From: Wagnerdoeblera sp046292685
GTDB lineage: Bacteria > Pseudomonadota > Alphaproteobacteria > Rhodobacterales > Rhodobacteraceae
Direction of reading: 5' to 3'
Assembly: GCF_046292685.1 (NCBI RefSeq)
Contig: NZ_JBKBQM010000005.1
Coordinates: forward strand, 30,467 to 94,466
DNA: 64,000 bases
Numbering within the stretch: position 1 is the first letter of the stretch; each line of letters begins with the position of its first letter. Position numbers and translations under genes: made by a program. The notes under the pieces are model-generated. The model saw nothing but the letters and a program-made list of their open reading frames with translations. It was not told where the DNA came from and searched no databases. Positions 8,493-17,143 of this stretch are shown here, piece after piece.

Positions 8493-9467
8493 GTGGAGGA
8501 CCGTCCGCTGATCTCGGTCATCGTGCCGGTCTTCAACGAGGAAGACAACGTCGAGCGGTGCTATCGCGCGGTGCGCGAGGTCTTTGCCCGCGTGGCGGAT
8601 GAATACCGGCTGGAGCTGTTCTTTTCCGACAACCACTCCACCGATCGCACGTTCGAGTTGCTGGCCGGGCTGGCCGCGCGTGACCCGGATGTGCGGGTGA
8701 TCCGGCTGGCGCGCAACTTCGGGTTCCAGCGCTCGGTCCTGACGGCGTTCCGCAACGTCTCGGGCGATGCGGCGGTGCAGATCGACTGCGACCTGCAAGA
8801 CCCGCCCGAGCTGATCCTGGAGTTTCTCAAGCTCTGGCGGCAGGGGCATGATGTGGTGGTGGGCATCCGGCGCAAGCGGCAAGAGGCTGCGGTGCTGCAA
8901 CTGGCGCGCAAGGGGTTCTACCGGCTGCTGCGGCGCATTTCCGACGACCAGATGATCGACGACGCCGGCGATTTCCGTCTGGTGGATCGCAGCGTGATCG
9001 AACGGTTGCGCGAGGTGCGCGATGCGCGGCCCTATACGCGCGGGCTGGTGTCGGCGCTGTCGGCGCGGCAGACCGGCATCCCGTATGACCGTTCGGCGCG
9101 CGAATTCGGCAAATCGAAATTCCCGGTGCGGCGGCTGTTCGGCTTTGCCATGGACGGCATCGTCAATCATTCGCTGGTGCCCTTGCGGCTGGCGACCTGG
9201 ATAGGGATGGCGGCGTTCCTGGGCGCCTTCCTGATGATCCTGTGGTATGTCGGCCGCTACGCCCTGGGGGGGGCCGACTGGCCGCCCGGCTTTGCCACGC
9301 TGGCGGTGCTGCTCTTGGGGTCCATCGGGCTCAATGCCATGCTGATCGGGATTTTGGGCGAATACGTCGGCCGGATCTATGAGGAGGTGCGCGTGCGCCC
9401 GCTGACCATCATCGAAACCTCGTTGAACCTGGACCGCGCGCCCGACACGGAAAGGGCGCGGGCATGA
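8493..9467 (+). CDS. GT2 glycosyltransferase, GtrB/dolichyl-phosphate-mannose synthase type
   Basis: The 324-residue protein has an N-terminal GT-A domain (ISVIVPVFNEEDNVE) with a nucleotide-sugar metal motif in QIDCDLQDPP (near 90). Two C-terminal membrane helices follow, after the KSKFPVRRLFGFAMDGI segment characteristic of GtrB/ArnC-type enzymes. These transfer a sugar from a nucleotide donor to undecaprenyl phosphate on the cytoplasmic face. The start is GTG at 8493, three bases after the previous stop. The 3' end overlaps rfbF by four bases. The likely donor is the CDP-deoxysugar made by neighbouring enzymes. Confidence 0.88.
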   Translation: MEDRPLISVIVPVFNEEDNVERCYRAVREVFARVADEYRLELFFSDNHSTDRTFELLAGLAARDPDVRVIRLARNFGFQRSVLTAFRNVSGDAAVQIDCDLQDPPELILEFLKLWRQGHDVVVGIRRKRQEAAVLQLARKGFYRLLRRISDDQMIDDAGDFRLVDRSVIERLREVRDARPYTRGLVSALSARQTGIPYDRSAREFGKSKFPVRRLFGFAMDGIVNHSLVPLRLATWIGMAAFLGAFLMILWYVGRYALGGADWPPGFATLAVLLLGSIGLNAMLIGILGEYVGRIYEEVRVRPLTIIETSLNLDRAPDTERARA

Positions 9468-10237
9468 AGGCCGTCATCCTGGCCGGCGGGCGCGGCACCC
9501 GCATTTCCGAGGAAAGCCACCTGCGCCCCAAGCCGATGGTGGAAATCGGCGACAAGCCGATCCTGTGGCACATCATGAAGATCTATGCCGCCCACGGCAT
9601 CAACGACTTCGTCATCTGCCTGGGCTATCGCGGCTATGTCATCAAGGAATACTTCGCCAACTACCGGCTGCATTCCAGTGCTGCGGTGACCTTTGACTAT
9701 GCCACCGGCGACACGGTCTATGAGCAGGGCGGGGGCGAGCCCTGGCGCGTGACGCTGGTGGAAACGGGCCTCGATACCCAGACCGGCGGGCGGCTGCGGC
9801 GGATCCGGCCCTGGGTCGCGGGGGACGAGGCGTTCTGCATGACCTATGGCGACGGGCTGTCGGATGTGGACATCACCGCCAGCATCGACCACCACCGGGC
9901 GCAAGGCCGCCTTGCCACGGTGACAACGGTGGTGCCCCCTGGCCGGTTCGGCGTGATCCAGACCCGGGGGTCGGCGGTCACCGCCTTTACCGAAAAGCCG
10001 GCGGGCGATGGCACCCAGATCAACGGCGGCTTCTTCGTGCTGTCGCCCAAGGTGCTGGACCTGATCGAAGGCGATGCGACGGTGTGGGAAAAGGAGCCCC
10101 TGCAGCGGCTCGCCGAAACCGGGCAGCTGACGGCCTTTGCGCATGCCGGGTTCTGGCAACCGATGGACACCTTGCGCGAGCGCGACCTGTTGCACGGGCT
10201 GTGGGAAACCGGGCGCGCGCCGTGGAAGCGGTGGTGA
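9464..10237 (+). CDS. rfbF: Glucose-1-phosphate cytidylyltransferase
   Basis: The 257-residue protein matches the expected RfbF length. It starts MKAVILAGGRGTRISEES, the nucleotidyltransferase loop, followed by RPKPMVEIGDKPILWHIMK, where RfbF enzymes bind the sugar phosphate. MTYGDGLSDVDI is the metal-binding region, and INGGFFVLSP and WEKEPLQRLAETGQL are also typical of RfbF. It makes CDP-glucose from CTP and glucose-1-phosphate, the first step of the pathway. The ATG overlaps the stop of the GT2 gene. Confidence 0.95.
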   Translation: MKAVILAGGRGTRISEESHLRPKPMVEIGDKPILWHIMKIYAAHGINDFVICLGYRGYVIKEYFANYRLHSSAAVTFDYATGDTVYEQGGGEPWRVTLVETGLDTQTGGRLRRIRPWVAGDEAFCMTYGDGLSDVDITASIDHHRAQGRLATVTTVVPPGRFGVIQTRGSAVTAFTEKPAGDGTQINGGFFVLSPKVLDLIEGDATVWEKEPLQRLAETGQLTAFAHAGFWQPMDTLRERDLLHGLWETGRAPWKRW

Positions 10238-10238
10238 C

Positions 10239-10949
10239 ATGGCGGGCAAGTCGGTCAACGAGGAGATCTTCGACGGGGTGGCCGGGCGCTATTCGGAAAC
10301 CATCGACGCAAGCCTTGGCCGCTTCGGTGCCAGTCACGATTTCTTTACCCGTCACAAGGCAAGGCTGATCGCGCGGTTGCTGGCGGCGCGCGGCCGAAGC
10401 CCGGCCGACATGGACCTGCTGGACGTGGGCTGCGGCATCGGGCAAATCCACGACCTGATCGGGCCATCGTTTCGCAGCGTGACGGGGGTGGATGTATCTT
10501 CGGCCTCGATCGACCAGGCGAAGGCGCGCTTTCCCGATTACCGCTACATGGCCTATGGCGGCGACCGCCTGCCGTTCGACGACGCCGGTTTCGACATGGC
10601 GATGGCGATCTGCGTGTTCCACCACGTGCCCCCGGCCCAGTGGCAGGCGCTGGCCGCCGACATGCTGCGCGTGCTGCGCCCGGGCGGGCTGGCGCTGGTG
10701 ATCGAGCACAACCCCTGGAATCCGGTCACCCGCCGCATTGTCAACACCTGCCCAATCGACCGCGACGCGGTGCTGTTGACCCGAGGGCAGACGGTGGAGC
10801 TGTTCCGCAAGGCCGGCGCCACGCAGGTGATCGCGCGTTCGGTGCTGTCGATCCCGCCGCAGACCGAGACGCTGATGACCGTGGACGGCTGGTTCGGCCG
10901 GCTGCCGTTCGGCGCGCAATACTGGTGCCTGGCGGTGAAGGGTGGTTAG
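10239..10949 (+). CDS. Class I SAM-dependent methyltransferase
   Basis: The 236-residue protein has the SAM-binding motif LDVGCGIGQIHDLI (near residue 64), followed by GVDVSSASIDQAK and the motif IV/post region LRVLRPGGLALVIEHNPWNP. It is a standalone methyltransferase without other domains. The ATG at 10239 lies two bases after the rfbF stop. It overlaps gtrA-like DNA at its 3' end by eight bases. Position in the cluster suggests O-methylation of the sugar or of the finished glycan, but the acceptor is not readable from sequence. Confidence 0.8.
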   Translation: MAGKSVNEEIFDGVAGRYSETIDASLGRFGASHDFFTRHKARLIARLLAARGRSPADMDLLDVGCGIGQIHDLIGPSFRSVTGVDVSSASIDQAKARFPDYRYMAYGGDRLPFDDAGFDMAMAICVFHHVPPAQWQALAADMLRVLRPGGLALVIEHNPWNPVTRRIVNTCPIDRDAVLLTRGQTVELFRKAGATQVIARSVLSIPPQTETLMTVDGWFGRLPFGAQYWCLAVKGG

Positions 10950-11367
10950 GCCGCTGGAGTGGCTGGCAAGGTCGCAGGCGCTGCCGGCCCGGATGATCCG
11001 CTTCGGCATCGTGGGCGGGGCGACCAGTGCCGCCTACGCGCTGGTGGTGGCGGGTCTGGTGCACCCGGTTTCCGAACCCGTGGCGGCGGCGCTGGCCTAT
11101 CTGGTCTTGCTGCCGGTCAACTACCTTGGCCACCGCCGCGCCACCTTCCGTTCGCGCGCGCCCGGGGGGCCGGAGCTGCTGCGTTACCTTGCGGTGCATG
11201 GCCTGACGCTGCTGGCCTGCATGGCGGTAATGCAGGGGGTCACCGCCGGCCTGGGCGCAAGCCACTGGGCCGGGTCTGCGGCGATCGTGGTGATGGCGCC
11301 GGTGCTGAACTTCGTGCTGATGCACCTGTGGGTGTTCCGCCGGGAAACGGCCGGGCCGGGGCGCTGA
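10942..11367 (+). CDS. GtrA-family membrane protein (lipid-linked sugar flippase type)
   Basis: The 141-residue protein has four membrane segments. It carries the GtrA signatures RFGIVGGATSAAYALV and LPVNYLGHRRATFRS, with a C-terminal LNFVLMHLWVFR. GtrA proteins are thought to move undecaprenyl-phosphate sugars across the inner membrane. The likely GTG start at 10942 overlaps the methyltransferase end. It is the last gene of the operon and converges on the tRNA-Ser gene. Together with the GT2 enzyme and the GT-C-like protein it completes a Gtr-like three-part machine. Confidence 0.88.
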   Translation: MVRPLEWLARSQALPARMIRFGIVGGATSAAYALVVAGLVHPVSEPVAAALAYLVLLPVNYLGHRRATFRSRAPGGPELLRYLAVHGLTLLACMAVMQGVTAGLGASHWAGSAAIVVMAPVLNFVLMHLWVFRRETAGPGR

Positions 11368-11390
11368 GCCCGGGGCGATCCTGGCGGCGC

Positions 11391-11478
11391 TGGCGGAAGA
11401 GGTGGGATTCGAACCCACGGATGGTTGCCCATCGGCGGTTTTCAAGACCGCTGCCTTAAACCACTCGGCCACTCTTCC
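11391..11478 (-). tRNA. tRNA-Ser(UGA)
   Basis: An 88-nt class II tRNA folds on the minus strand. The acceptor stem GGAAGAG pairs with CTCTTCC and is followed by G and an encoded CCA. The anticodon arm is GCGGT-CTTGAAA-ACCGC, which places TGA at the anticodon. A long variable arm (GATGGGCAACCATC) is typical of tRNA-Ser. The T arm GTGGGTTCGAATCCCAC is perfect. It reads UCA and related serine codons. Confidence 0.96.
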
Positions 11479-11845
11479 CTGCGGCGGCCCGTTCGTGCGC
11501 TGCCGCATGGTGTTAGGCACAAGCGCCCGTCATTGCAAGCGCCTGCCCGGGTGCCCGGCCGGTCGCCAGCCGGGCGATTGCGGCCCTGGAGGGCTTTCGA
11601 CCATGATTTGCAATCTTGCAACACTGTTTGAAACGGTCGTTTGAAAGAAGATGCAACCGCGTTGCCGCCAGCCCGAACGCCATGTTTTCCTTTCCCATGC
11701 CGGGCCGGGCACGCGACCGTGGCAGCCAATCCGGCGCGAGGCGCGCCCGCCGTCGCGTCGCCGACGTCAAAAGGCGAAGTAGCGTTCGAAATCGCAGCAT
11801 TTTGCAGATCGCAGCGATCTTCCCCAACCACCGAACGCCCTCGGC
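11479..11845. other. Non-coding stretch between tRNA-Ser and the flavoprotein operon
   Basis: No convincing gene is present in these 367 bases. It contains an AT-richer core (about 11600-11660) with two copies of TTTGAAA flanking a small palindrome (AACGGTCGTT, 11635-11644 region). This core is upstream of the minus-strand tRNA and is the natural place for its promoter. No other motif stands out. Confidence 0.5.
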
Positions 11846-12943
11846 TCAGTGCCCCAGCCGCGCCATGAAGCCGCGGTCGATCCGGTCCTTAAGCCGCCAC
11901 AGCCAGCGGCCCTGCAGCGTCAGCCCGCGCCATTCGGCCACCGCCGCGCGTTCGCCCAAGGTGACCAGCTTCAGGAAATCGTCCTGCGGCGCATAGGGCA
12001 CCAGCGGCGCGCCGCGCGCCAGCGCCACGATGTTGCGCGCAAGGATCGGCGCCTGTCGCACGGCGTAGACGCCGGCCTTGGGCCGCGGCGCGTGTGACAT
12101 GGCAGCGCAGTCGCCGGCGGCAAACAGGGTGCCGCGCCCTTGCACCTGCAAGGTCGGGTCCACCCGCACGAAACCGCGTTCGTCCACCGGCAGGCAGCCG
12201 GCCAGCCATTCGGCCGCGCGCGCCCCCGCCGCGCCGATCACCAGCCGCGCCGGAATGCGGGGGTCCCCGGCCAGCTCCACGCCTTCGGCCGAAACCGCCT
12301 GCACCCGCGCCCCTGCGGCCACCGTAACGCCTTGCGCCTGCAACCGCCGTTCCAGCAGCGCCACGCTGCGCGGCGCCAGCCCGCGGCCGATGGTCGGCCC
12401 GGCCTCGATCAGCGTGACCCGGGCGGCATGGCGATGCACCAGCGCCAGCGCGATTTCCACGCCCGCGACCCCGGCGCCGATCACCGCCACCGGCAAGCCC
12501 TGCTGCGCCTCCAGCAGCGGCCCGACGCGCGCAACGAAGCCGCCCAGCGGCTTGACCGCGACGGCATGCGCCTCGAACCCCGCAACCTCCGGCATCCGCG
12601 CATGGCTGCCGATATCGAGCGAGGCCAGATCGAACCCCACCCGGCGGTGCCCGGCCGGCCCCGCCAGCTCCAGCGCGCCATCGCCGACCGCAACCGCAGC
12701 GGCCTGCATCACCTCGATCCCGTGGCGGCGGGCAAAACCCGTCAGATCCACCGATGCATCGCGCAGCCTGTAATGCCCGGCCAACACCCCCGGCAACATC
12801 CCCGAATAGGTCGCCGCCGGCGCCGGATCGACCAACAGGATGCGCGCCTGCGGCAGGCCCGCCCGAATCGCCGGCACCGCCAGCAGATGCGCATGCCCCG
12901 CCCCGACCAGCACGATGTGCGGGCGCTCAGACCCCGGCGGCAT
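11846..12943 (-). CDS. NDH-like FAD pyridine-nucleotide oxidoreductase
   Basis: The 365-residue protein carries two dinucleotide-binding motifs: HIVLVGAGHAHLLAVPAI at residues 9-26, and PVAVIGAGVAGVEIALAL near 150 for NAD(P)H. LFAAGDCAAM near 275 is the FAD-site motif of this superfamily. The GAGHAHL form is typical of the NDH-like domain found fused to selenophosphate synthase (SelD) in many bacteria and of standalone relatives. It is the last gene of the minus-strand YnjBCD-type operon. Its 5' end overlaps the ATPase gene by 17 bases. No SelD domain follows. Confidence 0.82.
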   Translation of the reverse strand: MPPGSERPHIVLVGAGHAHLLAVPAIRAGLPQARILLVDPAPAATYSGMLPGVLAGHYRLRDASVDLTGFARRHGIEVMQAAAVAVGDGALELAGPAGHRRVGFDLASLDIGSHARMPEVAGFEAHAVAVKPLGGFVARVGPLLEAQQGLPVAVIGAGVAGVEIALALVHRHAARVTLIEAGPTIGRGLAPRSVALLERRLQAQGVTVAAGARVQAVSAEGVELAGDPRIPARLVIGAAGARAAEWLAGCLPVDERGFVRVDPTLQVQGRGTLFAAGDCAAMSHAPRPKAGVYAVRQAPILARNIVALARGAPLVPYAPQDDFLKLVTLGERAAVAEWRGLTLQGRWLWRLKDRIDRGFMARLGH

Positions 12944-13586
12944 GGGGGCCTCCGGTCGTCAGGTGCACAACCGCGCCGCCGGCGGCCTCGGCATCGGCGG
13001 GGTCGTGGGTGACCAGCAGCGCCGGAATGCCCCGGCTGCGGACATGGCCGAAGACAAAGCGCCGCATGTCGGCGCGCAAGGCAGCGTCCAGGCTGGAAAA
13101 GGGCTCGTCCAGCAACAGTGCCGCCGGTTCGGCCAGCAAGGTGCGCATCAGCGCCGCGCGCGACCGCTGCCCCCCCGACAGGCTGGCCGGGTCGCGGTCG
13201 TGCAGGCCGCCAAGCCCGGCCTGTTCCAGCGCCGCCGCCACCGCCGCCCGCCGCGCCGCGCGCCCGCGCACCCGCGCCGGCAGGCCGAAGCCCAGGTTGT
13301 CGCCCAGGCTCAGATGCGCAAACAGCACCGGCTGCTGCATCATCAGCCCCACCTTGCGCGCCTCGGGCGCCAGCCCGGCCAGGTCGCACCCGTTCAGCCG
13401 GATGCGCCCCGCCAGCCGGAACCCCGGTGCCAGATGCCCGGCAATCGCGTCCAGCAGGGTCGATTTCCCGGCGCCCGAGGCGCCCATCACCGTGGCAACC
13501 GCGCCGGGCGCGATGCGCAGGTCCAGCGGGGCGAACAGCGCGCCCGCGGGCGCGACGATCTGCACCCGCTCCAGCTCCAGGCTCAT
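12927..13586 (-). CDS. ynjD: ABC transporter ATPase, YnjD type
   Basis: The 219-residue protein has Walker A GASGAGKST (near residues 35-43), a Q-loop in LMMQQPVLFAHLSL, the signature LSGGQRSRAALMRTLL, Walker B ALLLDEPFSSLD and the H-loop VTHDPADA. Length and neighbours match YnjD of E. coli (217 aa). It powers the importer formed with the large permease at 13583-15295 and the binding protein at 15292-16488. The ATG at 13586 overlaps the permease stop as ATGA. The substrate of YnjBCD systems is not firmly known; iron or thiamine have been suggested for relatives. Confidence 0.88.
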   Translation of the reverse strand: MSLELERVQIVAPAGALFAPLDLRIAPGAVATVMGASGAGKSTLLDAIAGHLAPGFRLAGRIRLNGCDLAGLAPEARKVGLMMQQPVLFAHLSLGDNLGFGLPARVRGRAARRAAVAAALEQAGLGGLHDRDPASLSGGQRSRAALMRTLLAEPAALLLDEPFSSLDAALRADMRRFVFGHVRSRGIPALLVTHDPADAEAAGGAVVHLTTGGPHAAGV

Positions 13587-15295
13587 CGCGCGCCCCCCTG
13601 CATCCCGGCCCGGTTGCGCCAGACGAGCGCGGGCACCAGCACCGCCGCCAGATAGCCCGCCAGCGGCACCAGCGCCTGCAAGCTGGCCATCGCCGCCGTC
13701 ACCCGCCGGTCGCTGCCCGAAGCCAGGGCCACCGCCTCGGTCGTCAGGGTGGCGATGCGGCCCCCGCCCATGAACAGCACCGGCAGATACAGCGCCACCG
13801 AAACCGCCACCCCGATGGCCGCCGCCGTCAGCACGGGCGCCAGCAACATCGGCAACTTCACCCGCCACAGGCGCCGCCACGGCCCCAGGCCCATCGAGGC
13901 CGCCACCCGCGTCAGGCGCGGGTCCAGCCCCCGCCAGGGGCCGCGCAAGGCGATCAGCACATAGGGAAACACGAACACCACCTGCGCCCAGATCACCGCC
14001 CCAAGACCGCTGCCCAGCCCCAGCCGCAGCAGCAGCACGTTCAACCCATACAGAAACCCGACCTGCGGCACCAGCAGCGGCAGGCCGATCGCCAGTTCCA
14101 GCCACGGGCGGGGCGGGCGGCCGGCGCGGTCGTCGGCCTCCAGCCACAACACCGCCGCCCCCAGCGCCAGCGCGGTGCTGGCCCCCGCCAGCAGCAGCGT
14201 CTGCCCCAGCGCCGGCCCCAGCCCGGCCGACCGCCAGGCCACCAGCGACCATTGCACCGGCCACACCTCGGGCCAGGGCCAGCGCCAGGCCACCGACCAC
14301 AGCGCCAGCGCGGCCAGCGCCAGCGCGCCCAGCAGCAGCACCCCGGCCACCGCAACCGCCAGCACGCGGGCCAGCGCCGCCAGAACCACGCCGCCGCCCG
14401 CGCCGCGCCGCAGCCACCACAGGCCCAGCCGCGCCGCCACCCTTTCGGCGCCCCGGACCAGCACGAGGCCAAGCACGACCAAACCCACCTGCACCACCGC
14501 CCCGGCCGAGGCCGGCAGCACCTGCGCCAGATCGGGCGCCACGTAAAGCCGCGTCACCAGCACGGCCAACACCGGCGGGGTCGAAGGGCCCAGGATCAGC
14601 GCCATGTCCACCACCGACAGGCCATAGGCCAACACCACCAGCACCGGCAGCCGGATCAGCGGCCAAAGCTGCGGCACGATGGCCCAGAGCCAGACCTCGG
14701 CCGGCCGGCGGCCCAGCGACCGGCCCGCCTGCATCTGCGCCTGCACCGGCAGCTGCCCCAGCGCCGCCAGCATCACCAGCAGCAGAAACGGCAGTTCCTT
14801 GACCACCAACCCCAGGATCAACGCCAGACCCAGCGGGTCGCCCACCAGCCCGGAGGCCGGCGGCTGCACCCAACCGGCCACCGGGGCCACCAGCCGCATC
14901 AGCCAGCCCGAAGGCGCCAGCACGAAGGCCAGCCCGATCGCCACCGCCGCATGCGGCGCCGCCAGCAGCGGCACCAGCCAGCGCGCCGCCAGCCGCGGCG
15001 ACAGCCGCCCGTGCAGCCAGGCGCCGAGCCCCAGCGCCAGGCCCACCGCCAGCCCGGTCGAGGCAAGGCCGGTCCACAGGCTCAGCCCCACCGCACGCGC
15101 GCACCCGGGCACCGCCACCAGGTCGCGCCAGGCCCCAAGCCCCGGCTGCACCAGCCCCAGCCCCGGCATCACCCCGAAGGCCGCGCGCAACGTCTCGGCC
15201 AGTCCGGCGGCAATCGGCGCCAGCAGGCCAAACCCCAGCACCACCAGCAGCGCGGCGCGCAAGGCCGGGGCGCGGGCGGGCGGCGGCACGTTCAC
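13583..15295 (-). CDS. ynjC: ABC transporter permease, duplicated, YnjC type
   Basis: The 570-residue protein has about twelve membrane helices arranged as two copies of a binding-protein-dependent permease domain. EAA-like loops lie near the middle and near the C-terminus (ALRGPWRGLDPRLTRVAASMGLG). This two-in-one form is typical of YnjC (511 aa in E. coli) and ThiP-like permeases. A GTG start at 15295 overlaps the binding-protein stop as GTGA and gives the expected N-terminus before the first helix. A longer open frame upstream lies inside the binding-protein gene and is not used. Confidence 0.87.
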   Translation of the reverse strand: MNVPPPARAPALRAALLVVLGFGLLAPIAAGLAETLRAAFGVMPGLGLVQPGLGAWRDLVAVPGCARAVGLSLWTGLASTGLAVGLALGLGAWLHGRLSPRLAARWLVPLLAAPHAAVAIGLAFVLAPSGWLMRLVAPVAGWVQPPASGLVGDPLGLALILGLVVKELPFLLLVMLAALGQLPVQAQMQAGRSLGRRPAEVWLWAIVPQLWPLIRLPVLVVLAYGLSVVDMALILGPSTPPVLAVLVTRLYVAPDLAQVLPASAGAVVQVGLVVLGLVLVRGAERVAARLGLWWLRRGAGGGVVLAALARVLAVAVAGVLLLGALALAALALWSVAWRWPWPEVWPVQWSLVAWRSAGLGPALGQTLLLAGASTALALGAAVLWLEADDRAGRPPRPWLELAIGLPLLVPQVGFLYGLNVLLLRLGLGSGLGAVIWAQVVFVFPYVLIALRGPWRGLDPRLTRVAASMGLGPWRRLWRVKLPMLLAPVLTAAAIGVAVSVALYLPVLFMGGGRIATLTTEAVALASGSDRRVTAAMASLQALVPLAGYLAAVLVPALVWRNRAGMQGGAR

Positions 15296-16488
15296 CGGGT
15301 ATAGCGCCGCGCCCAGTCCTCGGTCAGGCGCGTCATCCAGCTGGCATGCGGCTCGGGGCGCGAGGGGCCCAGCTCCTCCAGCGTCGGCAAGGCAGGCGCC
15401 GTGGGCAAGGCGGCAAAGGCGGCGCGCCCCGCCGCGTCCAGCCGCGCGGGGTCCAGCACCGAAAAGGCGCCCAGAACCTCGATGTTCTGCATATGCGCCT
15501 GCACCGCCGGATCCAGCAGGAAATTGGCCACCACCCGCGCCCCTTCCTTGTGGGCCGCGTTGAAGGGAATCGCCACGAAGCTCACATTGCCCAGCGTGCC
15601 GCCTTCGGTCACGAAAACGCGCGCGGTGTCGGGCAGCAGCCCTTGCGCGATGGCGGCCGCGGTCGAGGCCGGATCGAACGACATGGCGATGTCGATTTCG
15701 CCATCGTTCAGCAACTGCTGCTGCACCGATTCGTTTTCCGGGTAAGCCGCGCCGCCGCGCCACAGGTTCGGGCGCAGCGCATCGTACCAGGCCCACAGCG
15801 GCGCGGTGGCGGCGGCATAGGCGGCGTCATCGGCCGGGGCCAGCAACACCGCCGGATCGGGCGCCAGCTCTACCAGCGCCTGCTTCAGGAACGTCGCCCC
15901 CATGAAGTTCGACGGGTTCGGATGCGTCAGCCGCCCCGGGTTGGCCGCCGCCCAGGCCACGAAATCGGCCATGCGGGCCGGCGGTTGCGGCACCCGCGCG
16001 CTGTCGTGCACAAAGACGAACCGCGCCAGCCGCCAGGGGCTTTCCATCCCTTCGACCGGCACGGTGAAATCCAGCGCGGCCGGCGCACCCGGCGACAGGT
16101 CCAGGAACCTTGCATTGGGCAGGTCGGCCACAAAGGGGCCGTGCAGCAGGCCCTGTTCCTTCATCGCCAGGAAATTCGGCCCGTTGATCCAGATCAGGTC
16201 CACGCTGCCGCCTTCGGTCCGCCCGGCGGCCTTTTCGGCCAGCACCCGCGTCACCGCCTCGGCCGTGTCCGACAGCTTGACCTGTTGCACCCGCACGCCG
16301 TAACGCGCCGTCGTCTGCTGCGACACCCAGTCGATGAAGGCGTTGGTGCGCGCATCGCCCCCCCAGGCGTTCCAGTAAACCGTCTGGCCCCGCGCGGCTT
16401 CCAGCGTTGCCGGCCAATCCGGCTGGGCCCGCGCGGGCGGCGCAGTCAGCGACAAGGCGGCAAGGGCGGCGGCAAGGGCAAGGCGCAT
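15292..16488 (-). CDS. ynjB: ABC transporter periplasmic substrate-binding protein, YnjB type
   Basis: The 398-residue protein has a clear signal peptide (MRLALAAALAALSLTAPPARA, cleaved near AQP). The mature part opens with WPATLEAARGQTVYWNAWGG, which resembles YnjB-family extracellular solute-binding proteins. VDLIWINGPNFLAMKEQGLL is also typical. It delivers the substrate to the YnjC/YnjD importer. It lies between the phosphatidyltransferase gene and the permease, the arrangement known for ynjB-C-D with ynjF nearby. Confidence 0.88.
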   Translation of the reverse strand: MRLALAAALAALSLTAPPARAQPDWPATLEAARGQTVYWNAWGGDARTNAFIDWVSQQTTARYGVRVQQVKLSDTAEAVTRVLAEKAAGRTEGGSVDLIWINGPNFLAMKEQGLLHGPFVADLPNARFLDLSPGAPAALDFTVPVEGMESPWRLARFVFVHDSARVPQPPARMADFVAWAAANPGRLTHPNPSNFMGATFLKQALVELAPDPAVLLAPADDAAYAAATAPLWAWYDALRPNLWRGGAAYPENESVQQQLLNDGEIDIAMSFDPASTAAAIAQGLLPDTARVFVTEGGTLGNVSFVAIPFNAAHKEGARVVANFLLDPAVQAHMQNIEVLGAFSVLDPARLDAAGRAAFAALPTAPALPTLEELGPSRPEPHASWMTRLTEDWARRYTR

Positions 16489-16519
16489 GGCAGGCTTTCC
16501 GGGTGTCAGGGGCGGTGTG

Positions 16520-17143
16520 TCAAGGACGGTCAGAGGGGCCGAAACTGCGCCAGCCTTGCAGCCAGCGCGTCACCGTGGTGATGGCGCAGGCGGCGGCAAA
16601 GACAAGGGCCAGCGGCACGAAAGCTTGCGGAAACAGGCAAATCGCCACGAACAGCACGATGGTTTCGGCCCCTTCGGTCAAACCGCCAAGGTAATAGATG
16701 CCCTTGGTGGGGTAGGCATCGGGCCGCATGCCGCGCTTCCCGGCGATGACCGCAAAGGCCAGGAACGACGACCCGGTACCGACGAAAGCCGCGATCAGCA
16801 CCGCCGCGGCCAGCGCATTGGCCCCCGGATCGGCCAGCGCAAAGCCCAATGGCACCAGCGCGTAGAACGCAAAGTCCAGCGCGATGTCCAGAAAGGCGCC
16901 GCGGTCGCTGCCGCCGCCGCGGTGCCGCGCCACCGCCCCATCCAGCCCGTCGCACAGCCGGTTGAGCAGAATGGCCGCCAGCGCCCAGCCGAACAACCCC
17001 AGCGCCAGCGCCGGCACCGCCAGAACCCCGATGGCAAAGCCCGCCAGCGTCAGATGGTCGGCCTGCACGCCGCGCGCCGCCAGCGCGGCGGCCACCGGCG
17101 CCAGCATCCGGCGCTGCACGGGGATCAGCGCGGCGTCGATCAT
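16520..17143 (-). CDS. ynjF: CDP-alcohol phosphatidyltransferase family protein, YnjF type
   Basis: The 207-residue membrane protein contains the full CDP-alcohol phosphatidyltransferase signature: DGLDGAVARHRGGGSDRGAF followed by LDIALDF, that is DGxxAR-x8-Gx3Dx3D. These enzymes join a CDP-activated lipid to an alcohol. Length (YnjF is 206 aa) and context with YnjBCD support a YnjF-like assignment. The acceptor alcohol is unknown. The ATG at 17143 overlaps the stop of the upstream fused flavoprotein gene. Confidence 0.87.
   Translation of the reverse strand: MIDAALIPVQRRMLAPVAAALAARGVQADHLTLAGFAIGVLAVPALALGLFGWALAAILLNRLCDGLDGAVARHRGGGSDRGAFLDIALDFAFYALVPLGFALADPGANALAAAVLIAAFVGTGSSFLAFAVIAGKRGMRPDAYPTKGIYYLGGLTEGAETIVLFVAICLFPQAFVPLALVFAAACAITTVTRWLQGWRSFGPSDRP

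Noticed and set aside
11846..12943. A selD (selenophosphate synthase) gene
   Set aside because: Only the NDH-like flavoprotein part is present; the ATP-binding SelD domain is missing.
15346..16581. Plus-strand 411-codon frame opposite ynjB
   Set aside because: Antisense shadow of a gene with signal peptide and family motifs.
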